Of a stretch of 64,000 bases of DNA, positions 34,236 to 43,652 are shown piece after piece. Under the pieces are notes generated by a model, which worked only from the letters and a program-made list of their open reading frames with translations, was not told where the DNA came from and ran no database searches. The stretch is from an uncultured Ferrovibrio sp. (GTDB lineage: Bacteria > Pseudomonadota > Alphaproteobacteria > Ferrovibrionales > Ferrovibrionaceae): NCBI RefSeq assembly GCF_937960835.1, contig NZ_CALGPC010000006.1, forward strand, positions 124,001-188,000, given 5' to 3'. The position numbers were made by a program, and so were the translations under genes. Position 1 is the first letter of the stretch. Every line of letters starts with the position of its first letter.

Positions 34236-36785
34236 GTTTCAATCCACGCCTCCGCGCGGGAGGCGACCTTTGCTCGATGTCCGTGAACATCGCCAGCCGC
34301 ATGTTTCAATCCACGCCTCCGCGCGGGAGGCGACGGCATGGGAGCGCTGACATGCTGCTGACCGAAGAAGTTTCAATCCACGCCTCCGCGCGGGAGGCGA
34401 CCGTCAGAAATGGATGCAATGCGGTCGCAGCCGCAGTTTCAATCCACGCCTCCGCGCGGGAGGCGACTGCTTGCGTTCGTGAACAACGGCGGTAACGGAA
34501 CGTTTCAATCCACGCCTCCGCGCGGGAGGCGACACGGTGGCATCATCGTCAAGCGCAAGACCAACCCGTTTCAATCCACGCCTCCGCGCGGGAGGCGACG
34601 AGCAATCCCGCTCCTTTGGGGACAGGCAATGAAGTTTCAATCCACGCCTCCGCGCGGGAGGCGACGTGAAAAACGGTCACGGATCCGGGCAGCGCAAGTT
34701 TCAATCCACGCCTCCGCGCGGGAGGCGACCAGCGAGACACCAAACCCAACCGCGACGCAGGAGTTTCAATCCACGCCTCCGCGCGGGAGGCGACTGGCAA
34801 TTCGCTGGAAGACGCTTGCGGTTACCATGTTTCAATCCACGCCTCCGCGCGGGAGGCGACTGGACGATTTCGACGATTACGAGCTGACCGTCCTGTTTCA
34901 ATCCACGCCTCCGCGCGGGAGGCGACCCGTCCCCCGGTCCTAGATAGGAGAGAGAGAATGGTTTCAATCCACGCCTCCGCGCGGGAGGCGACTCGGCGGC
35001 GGCCACGTCGAACGCGGCCTGATCGGTGTTTCAATCCACGCCTCCGCGCGGGAGGCGACCAGCGGTGGCTACATCTCCGCTCCGAAGCAGCAGTTTCAAT
35101 CCACGCCTCCGCGCGGGAGGCGACTCTCGCCGTGACGTCTGAAAATCGCGGCACCGTCCAGTTTCAATCCACGCCTCCGCGCGGGAGGCGACTTCAACGA
35201 TAAGCCGCGTTTTAAGACCCGCAACAGTTTCAATCCACGCCTCCGCGCGGGAGGCGACCCCATCATGCAGGTCTACATGCGGCAGCTGACCGAGTTTCAA
35301 TCCACGCCTCCGCGCGGGAGGCGACGGCGGTCGATCATGCGGCCCCTTCCCCGGCATCGGTTTCAATCCACGCCTCCGCGCGGGAGGCGACCTGCGGTGT
35401 CGCCGCGGTTCAGGGCCTCAATATCCAGTTTCAATCCACGCCTCCGCGCGGGAGGCGACGCGGGTTTTAGTTTGCCTGACCCGTTTACATGGGAGGTTTC
35501 AATCCACGCCTCCGCGCGGGAGGCGACCACCGGACGGGTGCGAGATATTGGATAGTCATTGTGTTTCAATCCACGCCTCCGCGCGGGAGGCGACGCTATA
35601 CACGGTCTCGCGCTACCTGCAGCCGCAGGTTTCAATCCACGCCTCCGCGCGGGAGGCGACTCTCCGGGTCCTTGTAAGGCATCGTGATCTCCAAAGTTTC
35701 AATCCACGCCTCCGCGCGGGAGGCGACCCGTAGTCCCAGCCGGTGTTGCGCTTGACCACGCTGTTTCAATCCACGCCTCCGCGCGGGAGGCGACATTGGA
35801 GGGTGAGCCATGACCTACTACATTGTTGTTTCAATCCACGCCTCCGCGCGGGAGGCGACGTGAAGGGCTGACCGTCAACTGACCGCCGATGGTGTTTCAA
35901 TCCACGCCTCCGCGCGGGAGGCGACTCGGGCTCGCACTCGCTTGCCTTGGTAACGGCAGCGTTTCAATCCACGCCTCCGCGCGGGAGGCGACTTCCCCAG
36001 GGCCAGAGCCGTCGCAGCCAGTTGCCGTTTCAATCCACGCCTCCGCGCGGGAGGCGACTGCTTGGCTGGGGTGATCGCCTGATCCCCGACAAGTTTCAAT
36101 CCACGCCTCCGCGCGGGAGGCGACGCAGGCCAACCGGTGATAGGTCCGGGTGCCGGAGTTTCAATCCACGCCTCCGCGCGGGAGGCGACTTGCTGGCCGC
36201 TGGCATGACGCGCGACAACGTTGTTTCAATCCACGCCTCCGCGCGGGAGGCGACCCTCGCCGCCACGCAATCCACCGGATACCGGCTGGTTTCAATCCAC
36301 GCCTCCGCGCGGGAGGCGACCGCGTCGCGTGCAAGCAATGCGCGCCGCCGCGCGCGTTTCAATCCACGCCTCCGCGCGGGAGGCGACTAGCGGATCCAAT
36401 GTCACCGGCTTCACACTGGATGTTTCAATCCACGCCTCCGCGCGGGAGGCGACCCCAACCCCACGCTAGCCTCCTTTTGTGCTTATCGGTTTCAATCCAC
36501 GCCTCCGCGCGGGAGGCGACTCCATGCGCTCGGCCTGGCTGATCGGGTTCCAAAGTTTCAATCCACGCCTCCGCGCGGGAGGCGACATGGGGTATCGAAG
36601 GGGTATCGGATGCCCTATCGGTTTCAATCCACGCCTCCGCGCGGGAGGCGACGGACCGCCCGTGTGCTGCCCCTCGATCGGTCGGCAGTTTCAATCCACG
36701 CCTCCGCGCGGGAGGCGACTTTTCGAGAGCGGCGAGGTCGTCGAGTGCATCGAGTTTCAATCCACGCCTCCGCGCGGGAGGCGAC

Positions 36786-36885
36786 CACTGCTGGCGAACC
36801 CGCGTATGTGGCTCGATAAGTTTCAATCCACGCCTCCGCGCGGGAGGCGACCGCCACCAACGACCATAATGACGGCCTGATCACC
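36786..36885. repeat. Duplicated spacer-repeat-spacer block, left copy
   Basis: Two consecutive spacers, one beginning CACTGCTGGCGAACCCGC and the next CGCCACCAACGACCATAA, with the repeat between them. The identical block occurs at 38369-38468, 24 units nearer the leader. Flanking spacers differ, so exactly two spacers were copied. Confidence 0.95.
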
Positions 36886-38368
36886 GTTTCAATCCACGCC
36901 TCCGCGCGGGAGGCGACTTAACTCGGGCGGCTTGAGATACCTGCGCCACCAGTTTCAATCCACGCCTCCGCGCGGGAGGCGACTGGCCAGGCGGGCACTC
37001 GATCTTGTCGATACCGAGTTTCAATCCACGCCTCCGCGCGGGAGGCGACAGATCGACCTCGACTCCCTGCTGGACTGGGCGACGTTTCAATCCACGCCTC
37101 CGCGCGGGAGGCGACTATCGACGCCAGGGATGAAATCTAAGAAGTCATGTTTCAATCCACGCCTCCGCGCGGGAGGCGACACTCCGCCGCATGAAACGGA
37201 CTGGCACTCAGACAGGTTTCAATCCACGCCTCCGCGCGGGAGGCGACGCAATGGTGCCAATCGGCAGGGCTCCTATAACCGGGTTTCAATCCACGCCTCC
37301 GCGCGGGAGGCGACAGTACCGCCCGGCCAATGGGCCGGTGGTCGCGGCGTTTCAATCCACGCCTCCGCGCGGGAGGCGACCAGCGATGGCAAGCTGGATG
37401 ATGGTGCGCACCATGTTTCAATCCACGCCTCCGCGCGGGAGGCGACGCAGGAGGGCAATCCGAGCAAATCCACGATCATGTTTCAATCCACGCCTCCGCG
37501 CGGGAGGCGACAGGCGCTGCAGGACGGCAAGGAGCATCCGACGCAGTTTCAATCCACGCCTCCGCGCGGGAGGCGACTCGCGCGCGCGGCGCGTGCGGCA
37601 TCATCACGCTGTTTCAATCCACGCCTCCGCGCGGGAGGCGACTGTTGGGATCGATGACCCACAGGCCGTAATCCCGGTTTCAATCCACGCCTCCGCGCGG
37701 GAGGCGACGGGTCAGCGCGATCACGCTGCCCAGCATCTCGTCGTTTCAATCCACGCCTCCGCGCGGGAGGCGACATGCGCGTGCCATTGCTCTGCAGGCG
37801 CAGGACAGTTTCAATCCACGCCTCCGCGCGGGAGGCGACCTTGGCGAGCGCGAGGCGTGGCCCGTCTGGGCGCTGCAGTTTCAATCCACGCCTCCGCGCG
37901 GGAGGCGACTATTTCTCTGTCCGCGACCTCTGCCTGGACGCCAGTTTCAATCCACGCCTCCGCGCGGGAGGCGACGGGGCGTCTGTTCGGTGTCGGCAAT
38001 GGCGACGTTGTTTCAATCCACGCCTCCGCGCGGGAGGCGACTTCAACGCTTGAACACGGTCGCCAGCCTGCCGAGGTTTCAATCCACGCCTCCGCGCGGG
38101 AGGCGACGATATTCGGCGCTGTTATACGGCGCACCACGCAGTTTCAATCCACGCCTCCGCGCGGGAGGCGACGCTCCTGAGAGGTCATGGCGAGACGGCT
38201 TGCGCGGTTTCAATCCACGCCTCCGCGCGGGAGGCGACCCGGCTGGTGAACAGCAGGTCGAACGTGCCGTCGTTTCAATCCACGCCTCCGCGCGGGAGGC
38301 GACGACGGGCTGGTTAAAAGGCTTGCCGCATAAGCAGTTTCAATCCACGCCTCCGCGCGGGAGGCGAC

Positions 38369-38468
38369 CACTGCTGGCGAACCCGCGTATGTGGCTCGAT
38401 AAGTTTCAATCCACGCCTCCGCGCGGGAGGCGACCGCCACCAACGACCATAATGACGGCCTGATCACC
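38369..38468. repeat. Duplicated spacer-repeat-spacer block, right copy
   Basis: Identical in sequence and order to 36786-36885. A recombination between array repeats, rather than two separate acquisitions in the same order, is the simpler explanation. Confidence 0.95.
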
Positions 38469-39627
38469 GTTTCAATCCACGCCTCCGCGCGGGAGGCGAC
38501 ACGGAGGCACATAACCATGACCTACTACATTGTTGTTTCAATCCACGCCTCCGCGCGGGAGGCGACAGTTGGCGATCTGCGGCGGTCATGGGCGGACCTC
38601 GTTTCAATCCACGCCTCCGCGCGGGAGGCGACGCGGAGCCTGGCCGTCCGGCGTGCTGGAAGTCGAGTTTCAATCCACGCCTCCGCGCGGGAGGCGACAA
38701 GCGACCATCTGCCCGCCTGCCGAACCACTGGCAGTTTCAATCCACGCCTCCGCGCGGGAGGCGACGATGCGCAATCCAGCGGTGTTGGCTGCAATCCGCG
38801 TTTCAATCCACGCCTCCGCGCGGGAGGCGACCCGGCGCATTGCTCGCATTCAACGCGGCATTGGCGTTTCAATCCACGCCTCCGCGCGGGAGGCGACGAT
38901 AATTCTGTTGCTTATGGCAATGGCACTCGAAGTTTCAATCCACGCCTCCGCGCGGGAGGCGACGCGTGCAATTTGGTCCGCAAGCGTGGTTTTGCCGGTT
39001 TCAATCCACGCCTCCGCGCGGGAGGCGACCGCCGTTCCAAGTGATCGGCCCGTATCCCGTCCAGTTTCAATCCACGCCTCCGCGCGGGAGGCGACATTAG
39101 GCGTCCAGCCCGTCGTATAGAGGACGCGGGTTTCAATCCACGCCTCCGCGCGGGAGGCGACTCCTGATGATTTGCATGATGCGACCGAAAGGATAGTTTC
39201 AATCCACGCCTCCGCGCGGGAGGCGACCAGCGGTCATATCCATGTCGGCGGCTCCTTAGACGTTTCAATCCACGCCTCCGCGCGGGAGGCGACGCGCGGC
39301 TTCTCCGGCTCGGGCTTCGGGACGACTTGTTTCAATCCACGCCTCCGCGCGGGAGGCGACAGGAGCGCGCAGGGGATTCGTGATCACGGTAGACTTGTTT
39401 CAATCCACGCCTCCGCGCGGGAGGCGACCCCAGGCCACGCTGCAGCCCCACTGGCCTAGCGAGTTTCAATCCACGCCTCCGCGCGGGAGGCGACTGGGCG
39501 ACGGCATTCATGCGGCTTCCTTTCCAGTGTTTCAATCCACGCCTCCGCGCGGGAGGCGACTGCAGTATCCGAAATAGCGCCGCTTGTTGGCCCAGGTTTC
39601 AATCCACGCCTCCGCGCGGGAGGCGAC

Positions 39628-39840
39628 CCACTAGTTGTTAAGGCAATGGAATAATTAGGTAAATAGCTGCCGTTATGCGAACGTTTGCAATGGCAGCGCT
39701 TAGGACGGTATGGAGCAGTTCTCCAAGGAGCTAAACTATTCACTTATAAAGCATTTGATTTGTCGCGAGTCTCTCGGCCACAAAACTAACGCTTGCACTT
39801 CGCACGTGAACCAATCACCGTTTCAGAAGGTAATCCCTAA
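39628..39840 (-). promoter_or_regulatory. Probable CRISPR leader
   Basis: About 210 bp of AT-richer sequence directly to the right of the last repeat, on the side facing cas2. On the minus strand this is the region that should hold the array promoter and the integration signal for new spacers. It ends at the presumed left end of an IS1595-type element, so its outer boundary may have been cut by that insertion. Boundaries are inferred from position. Confidence 0.6.
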
Positions 39841-40530
39841 CCAGACGGGCCAAATCCGAGAGGATTTGGCAATGAAACGTTGTCTGTATTGCGGGAAGCG
39901 CGGTCCTATCGGCTGGGAGACGGTCGTCTGGAACGCCGAAACTGCGGCCGACGTTTCAACTGGACTTCGGTATGGTCTTCAGTGCGTCTTGCGGATGCCA
40001 CGAAGCACCGGCGTACTGGACCTGTTTGTGCTCGGCGTGCCGTCTTACTGGCAGCGCTTTCGCGGCGCGGCCAGTTCTGCAGCCCGGGAGCGCTTTTTAT
40101 CGGCTGCTGGCAAGGTGATCATGTGCGGCCTAGTCAAGCGCAACGGCAAGATCAAGGCGGTGCCAGTCCCAGCGCATAACCAGCTATCGGTGATGCGCGA
40201 GATCGAGGCGCATACCTGGGAAGGGGTTTACTATACCGACGAATGGCAGACCTATGCCACACTGAAGCTGCGCGGGGAGCATGTGACGATCCGCAAGGAG
40301 AAAGGAAGGTCGGTTGACCGCAACCACATCAATGGCATTGAGGGCTTCTGGTCTTACGCCAAGAACTGGCTCTATCCATATCGCGGTGTGCCCAGGCAAT
40401 ACTTCCATCTTTACCTGGCCGAAATTTGCTATCGCTTCAACCACCGCGACCAGGACCTGAAACCCTTGTGGCTCAAGCTCTTAAAGACAACATCCATCCA
40501 ACAGATCAGGTAATCCTTGGTCCGGTCTGG
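39841..40530 (+). mobile_element. IS1595-type element remnant
   Basis: Region holding a decayed IS1595/ISXO2-type transposase. Imperfect inverted ends are suggested by CCAGACGGGCCAA at 39841-39853 and TTGGTCCGGTCTGG at 40517-40530. The ends are tentative because I cannot compare with a complete copy. Confidence 0.5.
39872..40513 (+). pseudogene. IS1595/ISXO2-like transposase, internally deleted
   Basis: 213 codons. The C-terminal half is a good DDE domain of the ISXO2 type: KRNGKIKAVPVPAHNQ, the second acidic residue in YYTDEWQTYA, and NHINGIEGFWSYAKNWLYPYRG with the final glutamate. The N-terminus starts like a zinc ribbon (CLYCGKRG), but the second finger appears only in another frame (NCGRRFNW), and the segment that should hold the first catalytic aspartate (DE-x-Y-x-GG) before GKV is missing. 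It is therefore frameshifted and deleted, and most likely inactive. Confidence 0.75.
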
Positions 40531-40673
40531 CTAGAGCGTAGTTCGATGTCTCTGAATCGTGCCTCGGGACATGTTTGAGACGGTGGTGAGTCCTTTGTGA
40601 GTCGGGGCGGATTTCGGGTTTCGGGTTTTCGACGAATCAGATTCACCATTCCTGCTGGTAGGAGGTCAGCAGG

Positions 40674-41049
40674 GATGGTTCGACCGTATTCGCTGGATTT
40701 GCGTGAACGAGTAGTGGCCCGGGTTGCCGCTGGGGAGACCTGCCGCAAGGTGGCGGCAACCTTCGGGGTGAGCGTGGCGAGCGTGGTGAAGTGGTCGCAG
40801 CGCTACCGCGCCACCGGGAGTCCGGCGGCCAAGCGGATGGGCAACACGCGACCGCTGCTGCTGCTGGCAGAGCGGGATTGGGTGCTGGGCCGGATTGCCG
40901 AGAAATCTGACATCACCCTGCAGGATTTGGTGGACGAGTTGCGTGCGGCGGGCAAGCGGGGCAGCTACGGGTCAGTTTGGCGGTTTCTCAAGGCTGAGGG
41001 TATCCGCTTCAAAAAAAAGCCTGCGCGCCAGCGAGCAAGAGCGGCCTGA
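40674..41049 (+). CDS. IS630-family transposase, first frame (helix-turn-helix part)
   Basis: 125 codons from ATG 40674 (MVRPYSLDLRERVVARVAAGE), the usual IS630 beginning. The HTH is at TCRKVAATFGVSVASVVKWSQRYRATG, with a second HTH-like segment ending SYGSVWRFLKAEGIRFKKK. The frame ends shortly after an A8 run (41011-41018), where a -1 shift would join it to the catalytic frame. This layout is common in IS630 elements that produce transposase by slippage. Confidence 0.85.
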
Positions 41050-41617
41050 TGTGGCCCGGCGCCGGGAGCGCTGGAAGCGGCATCAGAACAAGATCGATCC
41101 GGCCCGCCTGGTCTTCATCGACGAGACCTGGGCCAAGACCAGCATGACCCGCAGCCATGGCCGCTGCGCCAAGGGCCAGCGCCTGATCGGCCGGGTGCCG
41201 CATGGCCACTGGCGGACCATGACCTTCCTGGCCGCCCTGCGCTCAGACCGCATCGACGTCCCCTATGTCTTCGACGGGCCGATCAACGGCGAGCGCTTCC
41301 GGGCCTATGTGGAGCAATGCCTGGTGCCGACGCTCAAGCCAGGCGACATCGTCGTCCTCGACAATCTCGGCAGCCACAAGAGTGCTGCGGTCCGCAAAGC
41401 CATCCGGGCTGCCGGCGCAAAGCTCCTCTTCCTGCCGCCCTACAGCCCCGACCTCAACCCTATCGAGCAGGTCTTCTCCAAGCTCAAAAGCCTGCTCCGA
41501 AAGGCAGCTGAACGCAGTGTCGAGGCAACATGGCAACGGATCGGAAGCCTGCTGGACCGCTTCCCGCCACAGGAATGCGCAAACTATCTCAGGAACGCTG
41601 GCTATGCTTCGATCTAA
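40895..41617 (+). CDS. IS630-family transposase, second frame (DDE catalytic part)
   Basis: The useful part starts at the A8 run near 41011 and is in the -1 frame relative to the first ORF. The full DDE triad is visible: D in RLVFIDETWAKTSM, D in IVVLDNLGSHKS and E in YSPDLNPIEQVFSKLKSLLRK. There is no internal stop, so the element may be active. It is probably made as a frameshift fusion with the preceding frame rather than from its own start. Confidence 0.85.
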   Translation: MPRNLTSPCRIWWTSCVRRASGAATGQFGGFSRLRVSASKKSLRASEQERPDVARRRERWKRHQNKIDPARLVFIDETWAKTSMTRSHGRCAKGQRLIGRVPHGHWRTMTFLAALRSDRIDVPYVFDGPINGERFRAYVEQCLVPTLKPGDIVVLDNLGSHKSAAVRKAIRAAGAKLLFLPPYSPDLNPIEQVFSKLKSLLRKAAERSVEATWQRIGSLLDRFPPQECANYLRNAGYASI

Positions 41618-41643
41618 CGGGATGCCGGTCTAGGAATTACCTT

Positions 41644-41934
41644 TCAGAATAATAATGGTCCATCCAAATCTATCGTTGGACGGGCACCGACATGCTCCAC
41701 TCGGCGCTTTCCGTCTGCACCGAGGCGGTAAAAGCGCAGTGAATCCTTTTCGAAGTCAATCTCGTCGATTAGACGTGCGCGCAGGGTTACCCACTGTGCG
41801 GGATCGACTTGGCACTCAAAAACAGAGTTCTGCACTCGTTGCCCCAAGTCGCGACAGAGCTTTGCAACCCGACGAAGGCGCCGCCGGCCAGCAGAATCCT
41901 GCGTGTTCACATCATAGGTTACCAGCATTAGCAT
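41644..41934 (-). CDS. cas2: CRISPR-associated endoribonuclease/integrase subunit Cas2
   Basis: 96 aa, starting MLMLVTYDVNTQDSAGRRRLRRVAK with the conserved aspartate D8 at the end of the first beta strand, and ending in the basic/hydrophobic tail typical of type I-C Cas2. With Cas1 it forms the spacer-integration complex. It starts 3 bp after the cas1 stop. An IS630 element sits just past its 3' end, separating it from the leader and array. Confidence 0.96.
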   Translation of the reverse strand: MLMLVTYDVNTQDSAGRRRLRRVAKLCRDLGQRVQNSVFECQVDPAQWVTLRARLIDEIDFEKDSLRFYRLGADGKRRVEHVGARPTIDLDGPLLF

Positions 41935-41937
41935 TGC

Positions 41938-42978
41938 TTATTTCCATAGGAAGGGAGGATATCCGTCGAGATCGCCGCGCAGGTGGCGCGACAGTAGTAG
42001 CGCCTGGATATGCGGAACCAGTCCCATCGGCATTGCCTCACCCAGAAACGGATGGCGTATTTCGCGTTTCTTACGTTCTTGCCAAGCTACTAGAACAGCC
42101 TTGCGCCCGTCATCGGTCAGCGATACCGCCCCTCCTTCATCAATGCGGAAATCGCGCGTCTTCACCTGTCTCCGGTTAACGAGAGTCAGAACAAGGCGGT
42201 CTGCCAGTACCGGCCGCAGTTCTTCCATTAGGTCGAGCGCAAGGCTGGAGCGACCTGGGCGGTCAGTATGAAGAAACCCTACCTGAGGATCGAGCCCTAC
42301 GCCTTCTAACGCGGATCGGCAATCATGGCCGAGCATCGCATAGAGAAACGATAGTAGGCAGTTAATCCGATCAAGCGGCGGTCTGCGGGAGCGTCCCCGA
42401 AACGAAAACGCTTCGCGATCCCCCTGTACCATGGCATCGAAAGTCGCAAAATAGAGTTGTGCTGCCTCGCCCTCGTACCCTCGTAGTGTGGCCACATCCT
42501 TGGCATCGGCTGCTAAGCGGGCGACGTGCCAAAGGCGTAATTCTGCTCGTTCAAGCGCAGCTCGTATGTCGGGCGCCATAGTTTCCCCGTGATCTCGGAG
42601 TGCGCGGCGCAGCACGGTCCGCTGGTTCGCTGCCTTGGCTGTGACGATACTACGCACGATCGGGGCAGCCTGTATCGGATCGTCGGCAACACGGTACTGT
42701 GTACGGCGCAGCAGGACATTGCCAGTGCGTGGACCTTCCACTCGTGCGAGAAACTTGCCTTGAGGTGTCAGAAATGACAGCGTGATCCCCTTCTCAGCGC
42801 AAGCCGCCATCAATGTCGGCGAGGCACCTGGACGCGCGAAGCTGACTACACCATCAATCAGGTGCATTGGCACGCGGCCGCGCTCTGCCCCATCGATTTC
42901 AATCACGATATTGGCGCCGTCCTTACGCAGCCAACCATCCTCGTTGGTAATGTAGACCGTGTTGAGATGACGGCGCAT
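41938..42978 (-). CDS. cas1: CRISPR-associated integrase Cas1 (type I-C)
   Basis: 346 aa from ATG 42978 (MRRHLNTVYITNEDGWLRKDG), the normal type I-C Cas1 start; a longer frame to 43086 would overlap cas4. The metal-binding glutamate is in TLRGYEGEAAQLYF, and the conserved histidine and acidic residues are in VGFLHTDRPGRSSLALDLMEELRP. It catalyses spacer integration with Cas2, and with Cas4 for prespacer trimming. No defects seen. Confidence 0.96.
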   Translation of the reverse strand: MRRHLNTVYITNEDGWLRKDGANIVIEIDGAERGRVPMHLIDGVVSFARPGASPTLMAACAEKGITLSFLTPQGKFLARVEGPRTGNVLLRRTQYRVADDPIQAAPIVRSIVTAKAANQRTVLRRALRDHGETMAPDIRAALERAELRLWHVARLAADAKDVATLRGYEGEAAQLYFATFDAMVQGDREAFSFRGRSRRPPLDRINCLLSFLYAMLGHDCRSALEGVGLDPQVGFLHTDRPGRSSLALDLMEELRPVLADRLVLTLVNRRQVKTRDFRIDEGGAVSLTDDGRKAVLVAWQERKKREIRHPFLGEAMPMGLVPHIQALLLSRHLRGDLDGYPPFLWK

Positions 42979-43004
42979 TGTGGAAGGTCTCCTGCGGCTG
43001 GTGC

Positions 43005-43652
43005 TCAATAGTCCGGCAGGGTTGTAAGCTGGCGTTGCAGCCAGCGACCAACCGACGGCGGTTTTTCGAGCTTCTGCGGACAGCATGCTTGAACGAGTGA
43101 GCAGTGACGGCAGGCGGGTGTTGCTTGTGGGGGCGGTGTCCGACCCGAGCTAATCATAGCGCGCGCTTTTGTGGCGATTTGTGCCGTCAGTGCGCGCAAT
43201 TCCGAATCAAAAGCAATGACATGCCGTTTGTGTGTCTGGCCATAGAACAATGCGCCTTCAGGTACAGGCACTCTAAACATTTCCTCGAGACACAGTGCCT
43301 GAGCGCAAAGCTGGACTTCATCTGCGCGGTGCGTTTTGGGTCGTCCTCGTTTGTACTCGACCGGATAAGGCGTCGTCCCGTGGAACTCTACCGCATCGGC
43401 CTTACCCGACAGGCCAAGCTTAAAGGAACGTAGCGTCAGCCCACGCACTATCCGGATGCCAGCCCGACGATCAGACCGGCCACTGTCCACCCGAGCGTGT
43501 AGCAGTTGCCCTTCGACGGTGGCGCCATCCTCCATCCAGATCCGCTCGATATGAATCAGCGCGCACTGGCGCGAGCAGAACAAATAATGCTGCAGCGCGG
43601 ACACCGGCACCAGAGCCTCTTCGGCATCTTGGTCCGGGGGAGGCAACATCAC
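43005..43652 (-). CDS. cas4: CRISPR-associated exonuclease Cas4
   Basis: 215 aa. The start is GTG 43652 or ATG 43649, directly after the cas7 stop. Four-cysteine iron-sulfur site: C26 and C30 (LFCSRQC) plus the C-terminal CRHCSLVQACC group. The RecB-type nuclease motif is PVEYKRGRPKTHRADEVQLCAQA. In type I-C, Cas4 with Cas1-Cas2 selects and trims PAM-bearing prespacers. Confidence 0.95.
   Translation of the reverse strand: MMLPPPDQDAEEALVPVSALQHYLFCSRQCALIHIERIWMEDGATVEGQLLHARVDSGRSDRRAGIRIVRGLTLRSFKLGLSGKADAVEFHGTTPYPVEYKRGRPKTHRADEVQLCAQALCLEEMFRVPVPEGALFYGQTHKRHVIAFDSELRALTAQIATKARAMISSGRTPPPQATPACRHCSLVQACCPQKLEKPPSVGRWLQRQLTTLPDY

Larger units (their letters stand above)
34236..39627 (-). 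CRISPR. Type I-C CRISPR array, 82 repeats and 81 spacers
   Basis: I counted 82 copies of a 32-bp repeat that on the plus strand begins GTTTCAATCCACG and ends GGGAGGCGAC. The repeat holds a 7-bp stem CGCCTCC/GGAGGCG with a 5-nt loop. Read on the minus strand it ends ATTGAAAC, the hallmark 3' end of type I-C repeats, so transcription is leftward, away from the cas operon, with the newest spacers at the right end (39596-39627 is the leader-proximal repeat). Spacers are 32-38 nt, mostly 34. Every copy I read looks identical, including both ends. Spacers at 36786-36819 and 36852-36885 recur at 38369-38402 and 38435-38468. Open frames across the array are repeat artefacts. Confidence 0.99.
40531..41640 (+). 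mobile_element. IS630-type insertion sequence beside cas2
   Basis: Two overlapping transposase frames (40674-41049 and 40895-41617) form an IS630-type unit. Its right end must fall within the 26 bp between the transposase stop (41617) and the cas2 stop (41644). I could not define the terminal inverted repeats with confidence. It lies between the IS1595 remnant and cas2. Confidence 0.75.

Noticed and set aside
34277..39577. Many long open frames across the array with FQSTPPRGRR- or SIHASAREAT-type repeats
   Set aside because: They are translations of the 32-bp CRISPR repeat in different frames, interrupted by spacer-coded segments, not proteins.
39841..40530. Reading the two IS elements as one transposon carrying part of the CRISPR locus
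   Set aside because: They belong to different IS families with separate transposases, and I could not find matching outer ends bracketing cas genes or array.
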